Below are positions 14,960 through 23,158 of a DNA stretch of 64,000 nt, piece by piece. The DNA comes from Candidatus Binatia bacterium (GTDB lineage Bacteria > Desulfobacterota > Binatia > UBA1149 > CAITLU01): NCBI GenBank assembly GCA_036493895.1, contig DASXOZ010000050.1:1-64000 (forward strand), written 5' to 3'. Every line of letters begins with the position of its first letter. The first letter of the stretch is position 1. The notes under the pieces were generated by a model that saw only the letters and a list, made by a program, of their open reading frames with translations, had not been told where the DNA came from and did no database searches. The position numbers and the translations under genes are program-made.

Positions 14960-16405
14960 CTACAGCGCCCACCAGAGCTCGAGGAACAGCGTATCGTTGT
15001 CCTGCGCGCTGCGCCCGGCACCGTCGAAGTTGGACGACGATCCGTCGAAGCGGTTGTAGTGCGTGAACTGGAGCGAGACCTTCAGGTTGCTCATCGGCCA
15101 GAAGCTCGGACCGCCCATCTTGTTGAACGGAAGATAATCCGCCTGCACCACGATGCCGTTCGAATCGGGTGAGCCCGTGCGGCTTCCGTACAGCAGCTGG
15201 TCGTCGTCGCCGTTGATCGTGAAGAACTGGAAATCCAGGCCGTAGGTCTTGTCGAACAGGTACGTTGCGGTGATCGCAGTGTCCCACAGATCGTCATGCG
15301 AGCTTGACGTGAAGCCGAGAACCTTGCTGGCATCCCAGCTTGCGTGCTCGAATATGCTGCTGCCCATCACGGTAATATCGTGCCGGCCGAGATCCCACTG
15401 GTACTGCGCATCGAGGCCGACATCGGTCTGATGGTCGTGGCCGGAGTTTTCGATCCGCTGCGGAAACGTGTCCGCGTCCAGGCCGAACGTTCCGACTTCG
15501 ATCATGGACGCTCCGAACTGCTGCTCGTACGCGAGACGCCAGTTTGGCGCGGCTCCGTCGATTTCGGCCTCTCCGGACGGATCGACGCCGAGCGTGCGCT
15601 GCGCCGATGACGATGCCGTACCGTAGACTCCGAGCTCCGCATAAAGATGAGCGTCGAGCCAGGCGTAGGCGCCGGCGCCGACGACCTGCTGGCCGAATCC
15701 TCCAGCAATGAGCGGTGACGCCGCGGGCGCCGGAGCGTAGCCCGAGCCCGTGAACGGGAAACCCCATACCGGCGTCGAGTTCCACAGGTCTTCCATCCCG
15801 GGATTGTTGTTGACGAAAGCGCCGTAGATGAGCTGGTGGCCGCGAACGGCCGACTGGTTGGCCATGCGGAATTCGGTGTTGTCGATAGAGAACTGGTCGG
15901 CAACGCCGTCCCACGTACCCTGCCCCATCACTCCCATATGGTTGACAACGTCGGCGACCTTCTCGGGCAGGATCATGTCCGAATATGGGCCCAGCAAGCG
16001 TCCGGCATAAAACAGGCTGATCTGATTGACCTTGACGTTGTCGTTCGAATGCGAGTCGGACGGCAAAGTACTCGTGTCCTGGCCTTCCGTGGTGTGCGTG
16101 TAGCCGGGGCCGCCTTCGATCATCATCGCCAGCGGCGGGAGCTTCGTGGCGTGCGCGCTGATCACATAGCCGTTGGCTTTGAATTGACGTCCGAACGCCG
16201 TCAGTTGCGGAAACGCGGTATGGCACGCGACACAGGGAAAGCCTGTCTGTCGTGCGAACGACGGCACCGCCGAAGCGTCCAGAGGGACACCGAACAGCGC
16301 GGCAGCGACGGTGGCCGTTATCAGCGCGGTGTGCGCGAGATTCTTGATCCCGAAATCGGATCTTTTCGGCTCGGAGTGAAAACGGACAGTCAGCATCGAG
16401 AGCAT
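14960..16405 (-). CDS. Predicted outer-membrane protein with one c-type haem motif
   Basis: A 481-residue protein. ATG 16403-16405 has GGGGAG upstream. A long signal sequence ending PLDASAVPSFARQ precedes a single haem-binding motif CVACHTAFPQLTAFGRQF near residue ~55. The rest alternates aromatic strands (QISLFYAGRLLGPYSDMILP, YQWDLGRHDITVMGSSIF, LKVSLQFTHYNRFDGSSSNF) and ends in LFLELWWAL, a pattern suited to a beta-barrel. A role in electron transfer across the outer membrane is possible but unproven. Confidence 0.7.
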   Translation of the reverse strand: MLSMLTVRFHSEPKRSDFGIKNLAHTALITATVAAALFGVPLDASAVPSFARQTGFPCVACHTAFPQLTAFGRQFKANGYVISAHATKLPPLAMMIEGGPGYTHTTEGQDTSTLPSDSHSNDNVKVNQISLFYAGRLLGPYSDMILPEKVADVVNHMGVMGQGTWDGVADQFSIDNTEFRMANQSAVRGHQLIYGAFVNNNPGMEDLWNSTPVWGFPFTGSGYAPAPAASPLIAGGFGQQVVGAGAYAWLDAHLYAELGVYGTASSSAQRTLGVDPSGEAEIDGAAPNWRLAYEQQFGASMIEVGTFGLDADTFPQRIENSGHDHQTDVGLDAQYQWDLGRHDITVMGSSIFEHASWDASKVLGFTSSSHDDLWDTAITATYLFDKTYGLDFQFFTINGDDDQLLYGSRTGSPDSNGIVVQADYLPFNKMGGPSFWPMSNLKVSLQFTHYNRFDGSSSNFDGAGRSAQDNDTLFLELWWAL

Positions 16406-16706
16406 CGTCGATCTCCCCTGCGCGCTTCCTGAGGTCGGCCGAAGCGCACGGAGGTCATCGAGCAATTGCTGTGCCGCGAGAGTGAGGGGTTGGAATCAGG
16501 GCGGATTGGAGGAGCGGCGAGCGGCCGTGCCACCGTCGCGAGGCCGAATCCACGGGAAAAGTTGCGAATTTGGGAACGACGTTACGAAGCGGCGAGTTTC
16601 GCAGATTTGGGAAGAATTCCCGGTTTATTTGTCAGAGATGCGCGTGGGCGGCGGGGGATGGTTCCAGAAAACCTCTGGCTCGCCGGGTGTTGGCGCACTC
16701 CCGGCG
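16406..16706. other. Intergenic, no gene seen
   Basis: 301 bp holding the promoter of the outer-membrane cytochrome (minus strand). Two similar stretches, GAATTTGGGAA and AGATTTGGGAA, lie about 33 bp apart near 16565-16612 and could be regulator sites. Otherwise featureless. Confidence 0.35.
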
Positions 16707-17195
16707 TCAGCCATCGCGCCCAACCTCGACGAGCGACGAGGCACGCGTCACGCTCTGAGGTAGCGTAGTGGCCGCCGTCGCCGCCGCGAACCAGCGGTCG
16801 TGGAGCAGCATGCCGACGAGCATGGCGGGCACGACGATCAACGCGGCGTGCACCCCGGCACCGAGCGATACCAGCGCCGGGCCGGGACAGAAGCCGCCCA
16901 GGCCCCATCCCACGCCGAAGATCGCCGCGCCGCCGAGGAGCCGCGCGTCGATGTCGGTGCGCGTCGGCACCATGAACGACGCCGAGAACAAAGGGCGGGG
17001 TCGGGCAAGAACCACGCGACTCAGGAACGCGTGAGTGGCGAGGGCTCCGACCATCACCATAGCCAGGCTCGGATCCCAGGCGCCGGTGAAGTCCAGGAAG
17101 CCGACAACCTTCGACGGCTGCGTCATGCCGCCCAACACGAGCCCCAGCGCGAACACCAATCCGCAGGTGAACGCTGACAGCGTTCCCCCGATCAC
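16707..17195 (-). CDS. YeeE/YedE family sulfur transporter, second half (PmpB-like)
   Basis: A 162-residue membrane protein starting at GTG 17193-17195, in a GTGA overlap with the gene upstream. Conserved segments of the C-terminal YeeE/YedE half are present: CGLVFALGLVLGGMTQPSKV GFLDFTG and the cysteine motif WGLGGFCPGPALVSLGAG. The family moves thiosulfate or related reduced sulfur species. It almost certainly pairs with the first-half protein. Confidence 0.85.
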   Translation of the reverse strand: MIGGTLSAFTCGLVFALGLVLGGMTQPSKVVGFLDFTGAWDPSLAMVMVGALATHAFLSRVVLARPRPLFSASFMVPTRTDIDARLLGGAAIFGVGWGLGGFCPGPALVSLGAGVHAALIVVPAMLVGMLLHDRWFAAATAATTLPQSVTRASSLVEVGRDG

Positions 17196-17623
17196 AGCGA
17201 TCCTCCGAAGAACTGCGTGACCACGAGCGCAGTCGCCGCCCCCGTCGCCATGAAGGTCATGGTGGCCGTGATCGAACGCCGCGAAGCCCGGGCGATGCCA
17301 CAGACGCCGTGACCACTGGTGCACCCGCTTCCGAGCCTCGAGCCGAATCCGACGAGAAGCCCCGCCATCGCGAGAGTCGGCGCTGACCGGTGCAGCGTCA
17401 TCGCGAAGCTGTCGGGCGCGAGAGATCCCAGCACCGCCCCGCCAACGAGCAGCCCCAGTGCGAAGCCCGCACGCCAGGATCGTTCGCTTCGCTCTCCGGA
17501 AAGCAGACCGCCGACGATGCCGCTGATACCGGCCACGCGGCCGAGCAGCGCCAGCATCGCAGTTGCCGACAGCCCGATCAGAACGCCACCGAGTAGGGAA
17601 TGCAGAGGCGTGAAGTGCTCCAT
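17192..17623 (-). CDS. YeeE/YedE family sulfur transporter, first half (PmpA-like)
   Basis: A 143-residue membrane protein (FTPLHSLLGGVLIGLSATAM, RVAGISGIVGGLLSG). Its cysteine motif GFGSRLGSGCTSGHGVCG is the signature of this half. In the split form (PmpA/PmpB) two short proteins replace one long YeeE. It overlaps the second-half gene and follows the TauE/SafE gene by 9 bp, so the operon context is sulfur import or export. Confidence 0.87.
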   Translation of the reverse strand: MEHFTPLHSLLGGVLIGLSATAMLALLGRVAGISGIVGGLLSGERSERSWRAGFALGLLVGGAVLGSLAPDSFAMTLHRSAPTLAMAGLLVGFGSRLGSGCTSGHGVCGIARASRRSITATMTFMATGAATALVVTQFFGGSL

Positions 17624-17632
17624 CGAATCTCC

Positions 17633-18442
17633 TTAGACCAGCGCGGAAATCGCCGACCCTGCGGTGAACATGGCGAGTAGGACGAGCCCGGCCGCAAACG
17701 CCGTCAGGCTCTTCTGTGCATCAATGCGATCGGCGATGCGACCGCCCGCCAGGACGCCGGCGACGGCCGCCACGCTGAACGCACCTGCGACCGTCCAGTC
17801 GATCGACGTCGTACCTACGCGCGCTGCCAACGCCACGGCACTGTTGATCGCAACGACCAGAAGCGATGTCCCGATTGCCTGGGGCATGGCGAAGCCGAGC
17901 AGCAGTGTCAGCATCGGAACGATCACGAAGCCGCCACCTACGCCGAAGAGTCCGGTCAAAAAGCCGACGCCGCTTCCGCCGGCCACGACCAACAGTGCAT
18001 GGCGGATGTCGAGCGAAGGGCCAGACTCCGGTGAGCTGGCGGCATGCTCGAGGGCTTCGGCCTCACCGCTCCGCGTGCAGGTTGGGCAGGCAGTGACCAT
18101 TCTCCAGGCCGCGACCAGGATGAGGCCCGAGAACGCGAGCAGCAACACGTGAGGATCGATCCTGCGGTTGAGCGCCGTTCCCGCGAAAGAGCCGCCGATG
18201 CCCGTCGCACCGAACGCGAGACCGGGCCCCATCTTCACTCGCCCGGCCCGATAGTGAGAAGGAAGGCCGGACAACGTCGCGATCCCGACCAGCAGCAGGC
18301 TCGTCGTCGTTGCCTGTTGCGGCGTCTGCCCGGCAGCGTACACGAGAGCCGGCACCGCCAGGATGGAACCGCCGCTTCCAAGAGCGCCGAGCGAAAGCCC
18401 CACCACGAAACCCAGCGGGGACGCGAGAAGCGCACGGATCAC
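17633..18442 (-). CDS. TauE/SafE family anion exporter
   Basis: A 269-residue membrane protein. The N-terminal repeat (ASPLGFVVGLSLGALGSGGS ILAVPALV) and the second repeat (GVGFLTGLFGVGGGFVIVPM) are the two halves of the TauE/SafE fold, which exports sulfite, sulfonates or similar anions. It begins with GTG 18440-18442 in a GTGA overlap with the P-type ATPase stop, so translation is coupled. A Cys pair, CPTC, in the central loop is unusual. Confidence 0.85.
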   Translation of the reverse strand: MIRALLASPLGFVVGLSLGALGSGGSILAVPALVYAAGQTPQQATTTSLLLVGIATLSGLPSHYRAGRVKMGPGLAFGATGIGGSFAGTALNRRIDPHVLLLAFSGLILVAAWRMVTACPTCTRSGEAEALEHAASSPESGPSLDIRHALLVVAGGSGVGFLTGLFGVGGGFVIVPMLTLLLGFAMPQAIGTSLLVVAINSAVALAARVGTTSIDWTVAGAFSVAAVAGVLAGGRIADRIDAQKSLTAFAAGLVLLAMFTAGSAISALV

Positions 18443-20376
18443 AGCGGTGCTGCGGGCGCCGCAACGGTCACAGCTACGCGCTTGTGAGCGAGCCGGCGGC
18501 GCGTGAGCAGCCGTGCGGAATTGGAGATGAAGGCCAACTCGGAACCGACGTGGACGAGAGACGCGAGAATCGGCGTCAAAATCCCCCCGGCCGCGAGCAG
18601 CATCGCAACAGCATCGACCAGGATCGTGCCGATGAAGTTTACATGGATGATCCTTCGGCATCGCCGCGCGATCCGCAGCGTTGCGACGAGTCTCAGCAGG
18701 TCGTCGCCGATGAGGACAACGCCAGCGCATTCGCGCGCGACATCAGTTCCCGATCCCATCGCGATGCCGACGCTGGCCTCCACGAGCGCCGGGGCGTCGT
18801 TGACCCCGTCGCCGACCATCACGACCGTCGCTCCGGCGCGGGTCAGCTCACGAACACGTTCCGCCTTGTCGTGCGGAAGCAGTTCCGCGCGAACCTCGTC
18901 GACGCCGAGCCGATCCCCGATGGACGAGGCAATTCCGCGAGCGTCGCCTGTAAGCAGGATGGTGCGAAGTCCCATCGCGCGCATCGCGCGAATCGCCTCG
19001 ACCGCCTCGGGTCGCAATGTGTCGGCAACCTCGATCGATCCGAGGAACAAGCCCCCACGCGCCACGAAGACCTCGGTGCCGCCCTTGGCGCCGGCCTCCT
19101 GTTCAGGCAGAGCGATGCCACTGGCGATCAGGAACGCACGATTCCCCGCCAGGATCTCCGCCCCGTCCGACATCGCGCGGACCCCCTTCCCCGGCTCCGA
19201 CTCGAAGGAATCGGGCTCGCGCACCGCCTGGCCGACCGCTCTTGCGAGAATTGCCCGCGCGAGCGCGTGCTCCGAGGGACGCTCGGCGGTTGCTGCCGCC
19301 GCAAGAAGATCCGTTTCGATCGTTCCGGGTGTGGGTCGCAGCGTCGCGACCTCGGGACGGCCGAAAGTCAACGTGCCCGTCTTGTCGAGAACGACCGTGT
19401 CCGCACACCCCATGACCTCGAGCGCGATCCCGCCCTTGATGATTGCGCCCTGGTGCGCGGCACGCCCGATCGCGCCGAGGATCGCCAGCGGCGTTCCGGC
19501 GGCGATTCCGCAGGCCCCGGCCGCGATGACGACGGAGATCGTCGCCCGCAGGTCGTGAGTAAAGACGAAGGTCAGCGCCGCCATGGCGAGCGTGAAATAG
19601 ACGAGGTAGCCGGCGAGACGATCGGCGGTCTTCTGAATCGGAGCGCGGGTACGCTCGGCGTGCTCGACGGTCTCGATGATTTTCCCGAACGTCGTGTCGC
19701 GCCCGAGCCGCTCCGTGCGCACGTCGAGCGTGCCGGTCTGGTTGATGGTACCGGCGAAGACGGACGCGCCGAGCAGTTTTGCGACCGGGAGAGACTCGCC
19801 GGTGATGGCCGCCTGGTCCACCGTGGAGCTTCCAGCGACGACGGTCCCGTCGACCGGAACGCGCGCGCCGGGCTTCACCACGACCACGTCCCCCTGCTGG
19901 ACCTCGGAGGCGCCCATTTCCCGGACGGCGCCATCCCTGCGCACGAACACGCGCTGGGGCAGAAACGCGAGGAGGTCCTCGATCGCCCTGCGTCCGCGTC
20001 CGACCGTCAGCTTCTCGATCTCCTCCGCGATAAGAACGAAGAGTACGATCACGAGCACCGTGAGGAACTCCCCGATGGCGAGCGCGGCAAGCAACGCAAT
20101 CGTCATCGAAAGTTCCATCGTCATGCGACGGGCGGGAATTGCCTCCCACGCCTCCTCGAGAATGGGGAAGCCCCCGACCAACGTTACGGCGACAGCAACG
20201 ACGCCGACCACCCAGCTTCCCGCCACCAGGTGAAGCCCGACGGCAGCAACGGCGACTGCTACAAGTGCGATTCGCGCGAGCGCCACCGGAGTGAAAGGGG
20301 CTTCGTGTTCGCTCTCCGGTTCGGCTTGCTCCGAATGCCCTGGAACGTTCGGAACGACCCCGGTCAGGCTACTCAC
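18439..20376 (-). CDS. P1B-type heavy-metal ATPase, atypical membrane motif
   Basis: A 645-residue metal-translocating ATPase. The P-type machinery is complete: TGES (192-195), DKTGT phosphorylation site (331-335), SEHALARA (~368) and GDGVND (522-527). The membrane metal motif reads ACGIAAGTP (288-296) instead of CPC, SPC or CPH, so the ion cannot be read off directly. There is no N-terminal metal-binding domain, though the N-terminus has several His/Glu. The overlap with the regulator stop (ATGA at 20373-20376) puts both in one operon; the RcnR-like sensor suggests nickel or cobalt (inference). Confidence 0.85.
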   Translation of the reverse strand: MSSLTGVVPNVPGHSEQAEPESEHEAPFTPVALARIALVAVAVAAVGLHLVAGSWVVGVVAVAVTLVGGFPILEEAWEAIPARRMTMELSMTIALLAALAIGEFLTVLVIVLFVLIAEEIEKLTVGRGRRAIEDLLAFLPQRVFVRRDGAVREMGASEVQQGDVVVVKPGARVPVDGTVVAGSSTVDQAAITGESLPVAKLLGASVFAGTINQTGTLDVRTERLGRDTTFGKIIETVEHAERTRAPIQKTADRLAGYLVYFTLAMAALTFVFTHDLRATISVVIAAGACGIAAGTPLAILGAIGRAAHQGAIIKGGIALEVMGCADTVVLDKTGTLTFGRPEVATLRPTPGTIETDLLAAAATAERPSEHALARAILARAVGQAVREPDSFESEPGKGVRAMSDGAEILAGNRAFLIASGIALPEQEAGAKGGTEVFVARGGLFLGSIEVADTLRPEAVEAIRAMRAMGLRTILLTGDARGIASSIGDRLGVDEVRAELLPHDKAERVRELTRAGATVVMVGDGVNDAPALVEASVGIAMGSGTDVARECAGVVLIGDDLLRLVATLRIARRCRRIIHVNFIGTILVDAVAMLLAAGGILTPILASLVHVGSELAFISNSARLLTRRRLAHKRVAVTVAAPAAPL

Positions 20377-20645
20377 CGCAGACTCCTTCGGAAGACCTTC
20401 ACGACTTCTTCAGCCGCCTCGTGTCGCTTCGACTTGGCGGACGGATCGACGACATGCGTGTAAAGGTGCTCCTCGAGGAGCTCCGCCATGAGTGCATGGA
20501 TGGCGCCCCGGCTCGCGGAGAGAGTCATCATGACCTCCGCGCACCCTCGTTCTTCAACCAGGGCGCGCTCCACAGCTTCCAGTTGTCCGCGGATGCGGCG
20601 CACGCGGTTCAGGAGTGGCTTCTTGTGCAGGATCGTGTGGCCCAT
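20373..20645 (-). CDS. CsoR/RcnR family metal-sensing repressor with H-C-H-H fingerprint
   Basis: A 90-residue all-helical repressor (PLLNRVRRIRGQLEAVERAL, then SASRGAIHALMAELLEEHL). Its ligand positions are His3, Cys35, His60 and His64, identical in numbering to the nickel/cobalt sensor RcnR and unlike copper CsoR (Cys-His-Cys) or persulfide CstR (Cys-Cys). ATG 20643-20645 is chosen because it gives the conserved MGH start. A palindromic operator lies 25 bp upstream. It heads the operon with the P1B ATPase and sulfur transporters. Confidence 0.88.
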   Translation of the reverse strand: MGHTILHKKPLLNRVRRIRGQLEAVERALVEERGCAEVMMTLSASRGAIHALMAELLEEHLYTHVVDPSAKSKRHEAAEEVVKVFRRSLR

Positions 20646-20670
20646 GGGGTCCCTCCGTTTCGGAGGATCG

Positions 20671-20689
20671 TATACCCCTATAGGGTATA
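20671..20689. promoter_or_regulatory. Operator-like palindrome for the CsoR/RcnR-family repressor
   Basis: TATACCC CTATA GGGTATA is a 19-bp near-perfect palindrome, 25 bp upstream of the regulator start. CsoR/CstR-type repressors bind TACCC...GGGTA half-sites of this kind. It is the only such site found, so the whole five-gene operon is probably controlled from here. Binding is inferred. Confidence 0.7.
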
Positions 20690-20866
20690 TCCCACAAAGC
20701 GCCCGGCGACCTGCGTGTAAATCCCGACATTGCCACGCCTGCCCTCGATCCAGGGTAGCGCCCCGGAATTCGACGGGCACTCCGAGTTTCGGGAATCGCC
20801 CTCGCGAAACGTCTCACTTCCGAGAACTTTCCGCGGAAGAAGAGATCGTCACTCTGCCTCTGTCCG

Positions 20867-21187
20867 GTGTCGATGCAGTTCCCAAGACAGCTCGAGGTCA
20901 GCGCCGGAGTCGACGCTTGCTGCCCGAGCGCCGATCGCGAGCGCGATCACGCTTCGTCCCTTCCCGCTAAGCCGTGTCCGCGCTGCTTCACCGCACTGCA
21001 GGGCAAGATCGAACCGACGCAGGACTCAACGCTGCCCGGGGCAGCGCGGCCTTCCATGCTGCCGGTGCTCGTAACCGCGCCGGCCGCAGCTCCTTCCGCA
21101 ATGATCCTCGCTCGAGTTCAGTCGCGGTCATGGGAACAACGTTCTTCGCCCACTCCTGAACGACTGCACGTCTCGCTCCTCGTCTAA
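20867..21187 (+). CDS. Doubtful ORF with a CPRC motif (106 aa)
   Basis: A GTG-initiated frame with PAKPCPRCFTALQGKIEPTQ in the middle, but no ribosome-binding site and a compositionally loose C-terminus. It lies in the 600-bp gap between the metal operon promoter and the next gene. It may be chance. The rest of the gap (20690-21308) shows nothing convincing. Confidence 0.22.
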   Translation: MSMQFPRQLEVSAGVDACCPSADRERDHASSLPAKPCPRCFTALQGKIEPTQDSTLPGAARPSMLPVLVTAPAAAPSAMILARVQSRSWEQRSSPTPERLHVSLLV

Positions 21188-21308
21188 GATACGGGTTCAA
21201 ACCTCGACCTTTCGTTCGTGACCATCGTTGCCGCAGGACTTTCCTCTCACATCGAGAGTCACGATATTTCGCCACCTGGATCTAAAAGAAGCGAACGGAG
21301 AATTGGTT

Positions 21309-21464
21309 ATGAACATCACGAAGTACGGAACAGTTTCGATCGTTGCGGCAGCTGGAATTCTTGCGATGCTGGCGGCTCCTTCCGTCGGTCTGGCCGAGGA
21401 CAAGCGGCGGCACTCCCATGACTTCCTCGCGTCGATCGCACGGCTCGAGGCGCGGGCTCGATGA
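21309..21464 (+). CDS. Small exported protein (51 aa)
   Basis: ATG 21309 follows GGAGAATTGGTT. The product is a signal peptide (YGTVSIVAAAGILAMLAAPS VGLA) and a short charged mature part (EDKRRHSHDFLASIARLEAR). The mature peptide of ~25 residues would be amphipathic. No family recognised. Confidence 0.5.
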   Translation: MNITKYGTVSIVAAAGILAMLAAPSVGLAEDKRRHSHDFLASIARLEARAR

Positions 21465-21778
21465 GTCGGTTCGTTTCCGCACGATCCGATCTGGCAGTCG
21501 GTGCCCAGCGACTTCTCGTCAGGCGATCGTGACAAACGAATGAACATGCGCGATGCCTGGAGTTTCTTCGCGCGCTCTGCGGCGAATTGCAGAACCTCAC
21601 ATCGCTTTCCGAATTTGCTCGATTGCCAAACATCGGAAAGAGATTGACGCCTACTCGGCGTTGAGGACAAAATTTTGCGGAGACCGTCGCGCCGGATGTC
21701 GAGAAACCGATGATGCGATACGACGAGTACTCTTACCGCTTCCTAAGGAAGCGCTTCACCGAGGAGTGTGGAACGACG

Positions 21779-22795
21779 ATGGGACGACAACTACTGATCA
21801 CTCGACGAGTCACAATGTTCCTGGCTGCCCAGTGCGCGATCGCCGGGTTTGTCGTGAGCGACGTTCGACCGGCCATGGCCGACAGCACAGCCAGTGTGAG
21901 CAAGGCACTGACGCCGACAAGCTCGTTTGCGGGAGCGTCCGGCAAGCTGCGCGTGCGGCTTCACGCAAAGCCGGTATCCGGCGCAACGGGAACGCAGGGC
22001 AGTTTCAGCGTTTCCGCCAGGCACCTTCCCACCGACAGCAGTTCATTCGATCTGATTGTCGGGGGAGCGAAGGTCGGATCCGTGCAGGCAAACAGCGCCG
22101 GTAACGGCTCAGCCTCCTTCAGCACGACTCCGCACGGCAGGTCGGCGCTGCTCGGAGTCGACCCCCGAGGCAAGACGGTCGTAGTTCGCGATACGGCCGG
22201 AAGCGGGGCCGACGTGCTGGTGGGAACAGTTCCCGACGACGATGCCGGTTCCGAAGCCTGCTGCACCACGGACGGCGAGGGCGAGTCGGAATGCGAAGAC
22301 GTCAGCCCGGACCCGACCACCGGCGTCGTGACCTGCAACGGCACGATCCCCCTGGATGCCAATGGGGCGCCCATCAATTCGTGCCTGCCCGATCCGTGCA
22401 CCACCACAGTACCGCCTCCGCCTCCGGGCACGGCGACGGTCTGTTGCGTTGCCGACTCCGGAGATGAGGAGGCCCAGAACACCGAGTGCGATGATGGCCT
22501 CGACCAATGCGCTGCAAATGGCGGCGTGCTGGTTCAGGTCCAGTTGCCGGCGGACTTCCAGCAGGGCGACGACCCCTGTGACCTGAATCCCTGTCAGTCG
22601 GTCACGCCGAATCCGCCGCCCCCTCCCTCGTTCTGCTGCGTTGCGCAAAGCAGCGACGATTCGAGCGAAGTCGAGGCGCCGGAATGCGAGGACATGTCGG
22701 CTGATGCGTGCGCGAGCATCGGAGCCCCGCCGGTAAACGGCGCGTGCGCGTACACAGACCAGTCAGGCAATCCGGCATCCGTTCCCTGTCCATGA
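21779..22795 (+). CDS. Exported Cys/Asp-rich protein of unknown function
   Basis: A 338-residue exported protein. I place the start at ATG 21779 (GAGGAG upstream); an in-frame ATG at 21710 is possible. After the signal sequence (RRVTMFLAAQCAIAGFVVSD) comes a beta domain (GKLRVRLHAKPVSGATGTQG). Then three repeats of a module built around CC-x-D/E acidic-C follow: ACCTTDGEGESECEDVS, VCCVADSGDEEAQNTECDD and FCCVAQSSDDSSEVEAPECE, separated by Pro-rich linkers. The modules look disulfide-bonded and perhaps cation-binding. A terminator follows. Confidence 0.65.
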   Translation: MGRQLLITRRVTMFLAAQCAIAGFVVSDVRPAMADSTASVSKALTPTSSFAGASGKLRVRLHAKPVSGATGTQGSFSVSARHLPTDSSSFDLIVGGAKVGSVQANSAGNGSASFSTTPHGRSALLGVDPRGKTVVVRDTAGSGADVLVGTVPDDDAGSEACCTTDGEGESECEDVSPDPTTGVVTCNGTIPLDANGAPINSCLPDPCTTTVPPPPPGTATVCCVADSGDEEAQNTECDDGLDQCAANGGVLVQVQLPADFQQGDDPCDLNPCQSVTPNPPPPPSFCCVAQSSDDSSEVEAPECEDMSADACASIGAPPVNGACAYTDQSGNPASVPCP

Positions 22796-22866
22796 TGGAA
22801 CGACTCGAGCAGACAAGGCTGCGCCGGGCGTGAATCCCGCGAAGCAGCTCGAACCTTGAACGAAGA

Positions 22867-22898
22867 AGGGCCGCCCGAAATTCAGGGCGGCCCTTTTT
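22867..22898 (+). terminator. Rho-independent terminator
   Basis: Perfect 10-bp stem AGGGCCGCCC / GGGCGGCCCT with an 8-base loop (GAAATTCA), then TTTTT, 72 bp after the stop of the exported protein gene. The clearest intrinsic terminator in the window. Confidence 0.9.
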
Positions 22899-22949
22899 CG
22901 ACGTGCCAGCTCCAAAATCCGGCGCCGGACCCGTCGAACCCGGTGGAAT

Positions 22950-23150
22950 CTACGAGCCGCCGCGGACCGCGCGCACGAAGCCGTCAATGACCTTGTTGTC
23001 GGCGTCCAGGCGGCCGTAGCTGAACTCCGCGTACAACGCCGCCTCCGGGAAGGCCGCAGACGTTGTCGACGACCAATACGAGCCAGTCGCCGTGCAACTG
23101 CACTTCGGATCGTTGGCTCGTTTCCGGCAAATCCGTGCGAGCATTGCTGG
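22950..23150 (-). pseudogene. 3' remnant of a DUF1566 protein
   Basis: The frame ends CSCTATGSYWSSTTSAAFPE then YGRLDADNKVIDGFVRAVRG GS and a stop, the standard C-terminus of DUF1566 (Lcl) domains (YWSST ... VRAVRGG). Only about 55 codons remain. The upstream part would run into the beta-propeller gene ending at 23159, so the body of the gene is gone. A full two-domain DUF1566 gene is present at 61761-62981. Confidence 0.65.
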
Positions 23151-23158
23151 CTCGAGAA

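Noticed and set aside
17956..18096. Frameshifted alternative products inside the TauE/SafE gene
   Set aside because: The main frame is continuous with both conserved repeats; other frames are noise.
21190..21200. GGTTCAAACC as a tRNA T-loop
   Set aside because: No anticodon arm or acceptor stem could be assembled around it.
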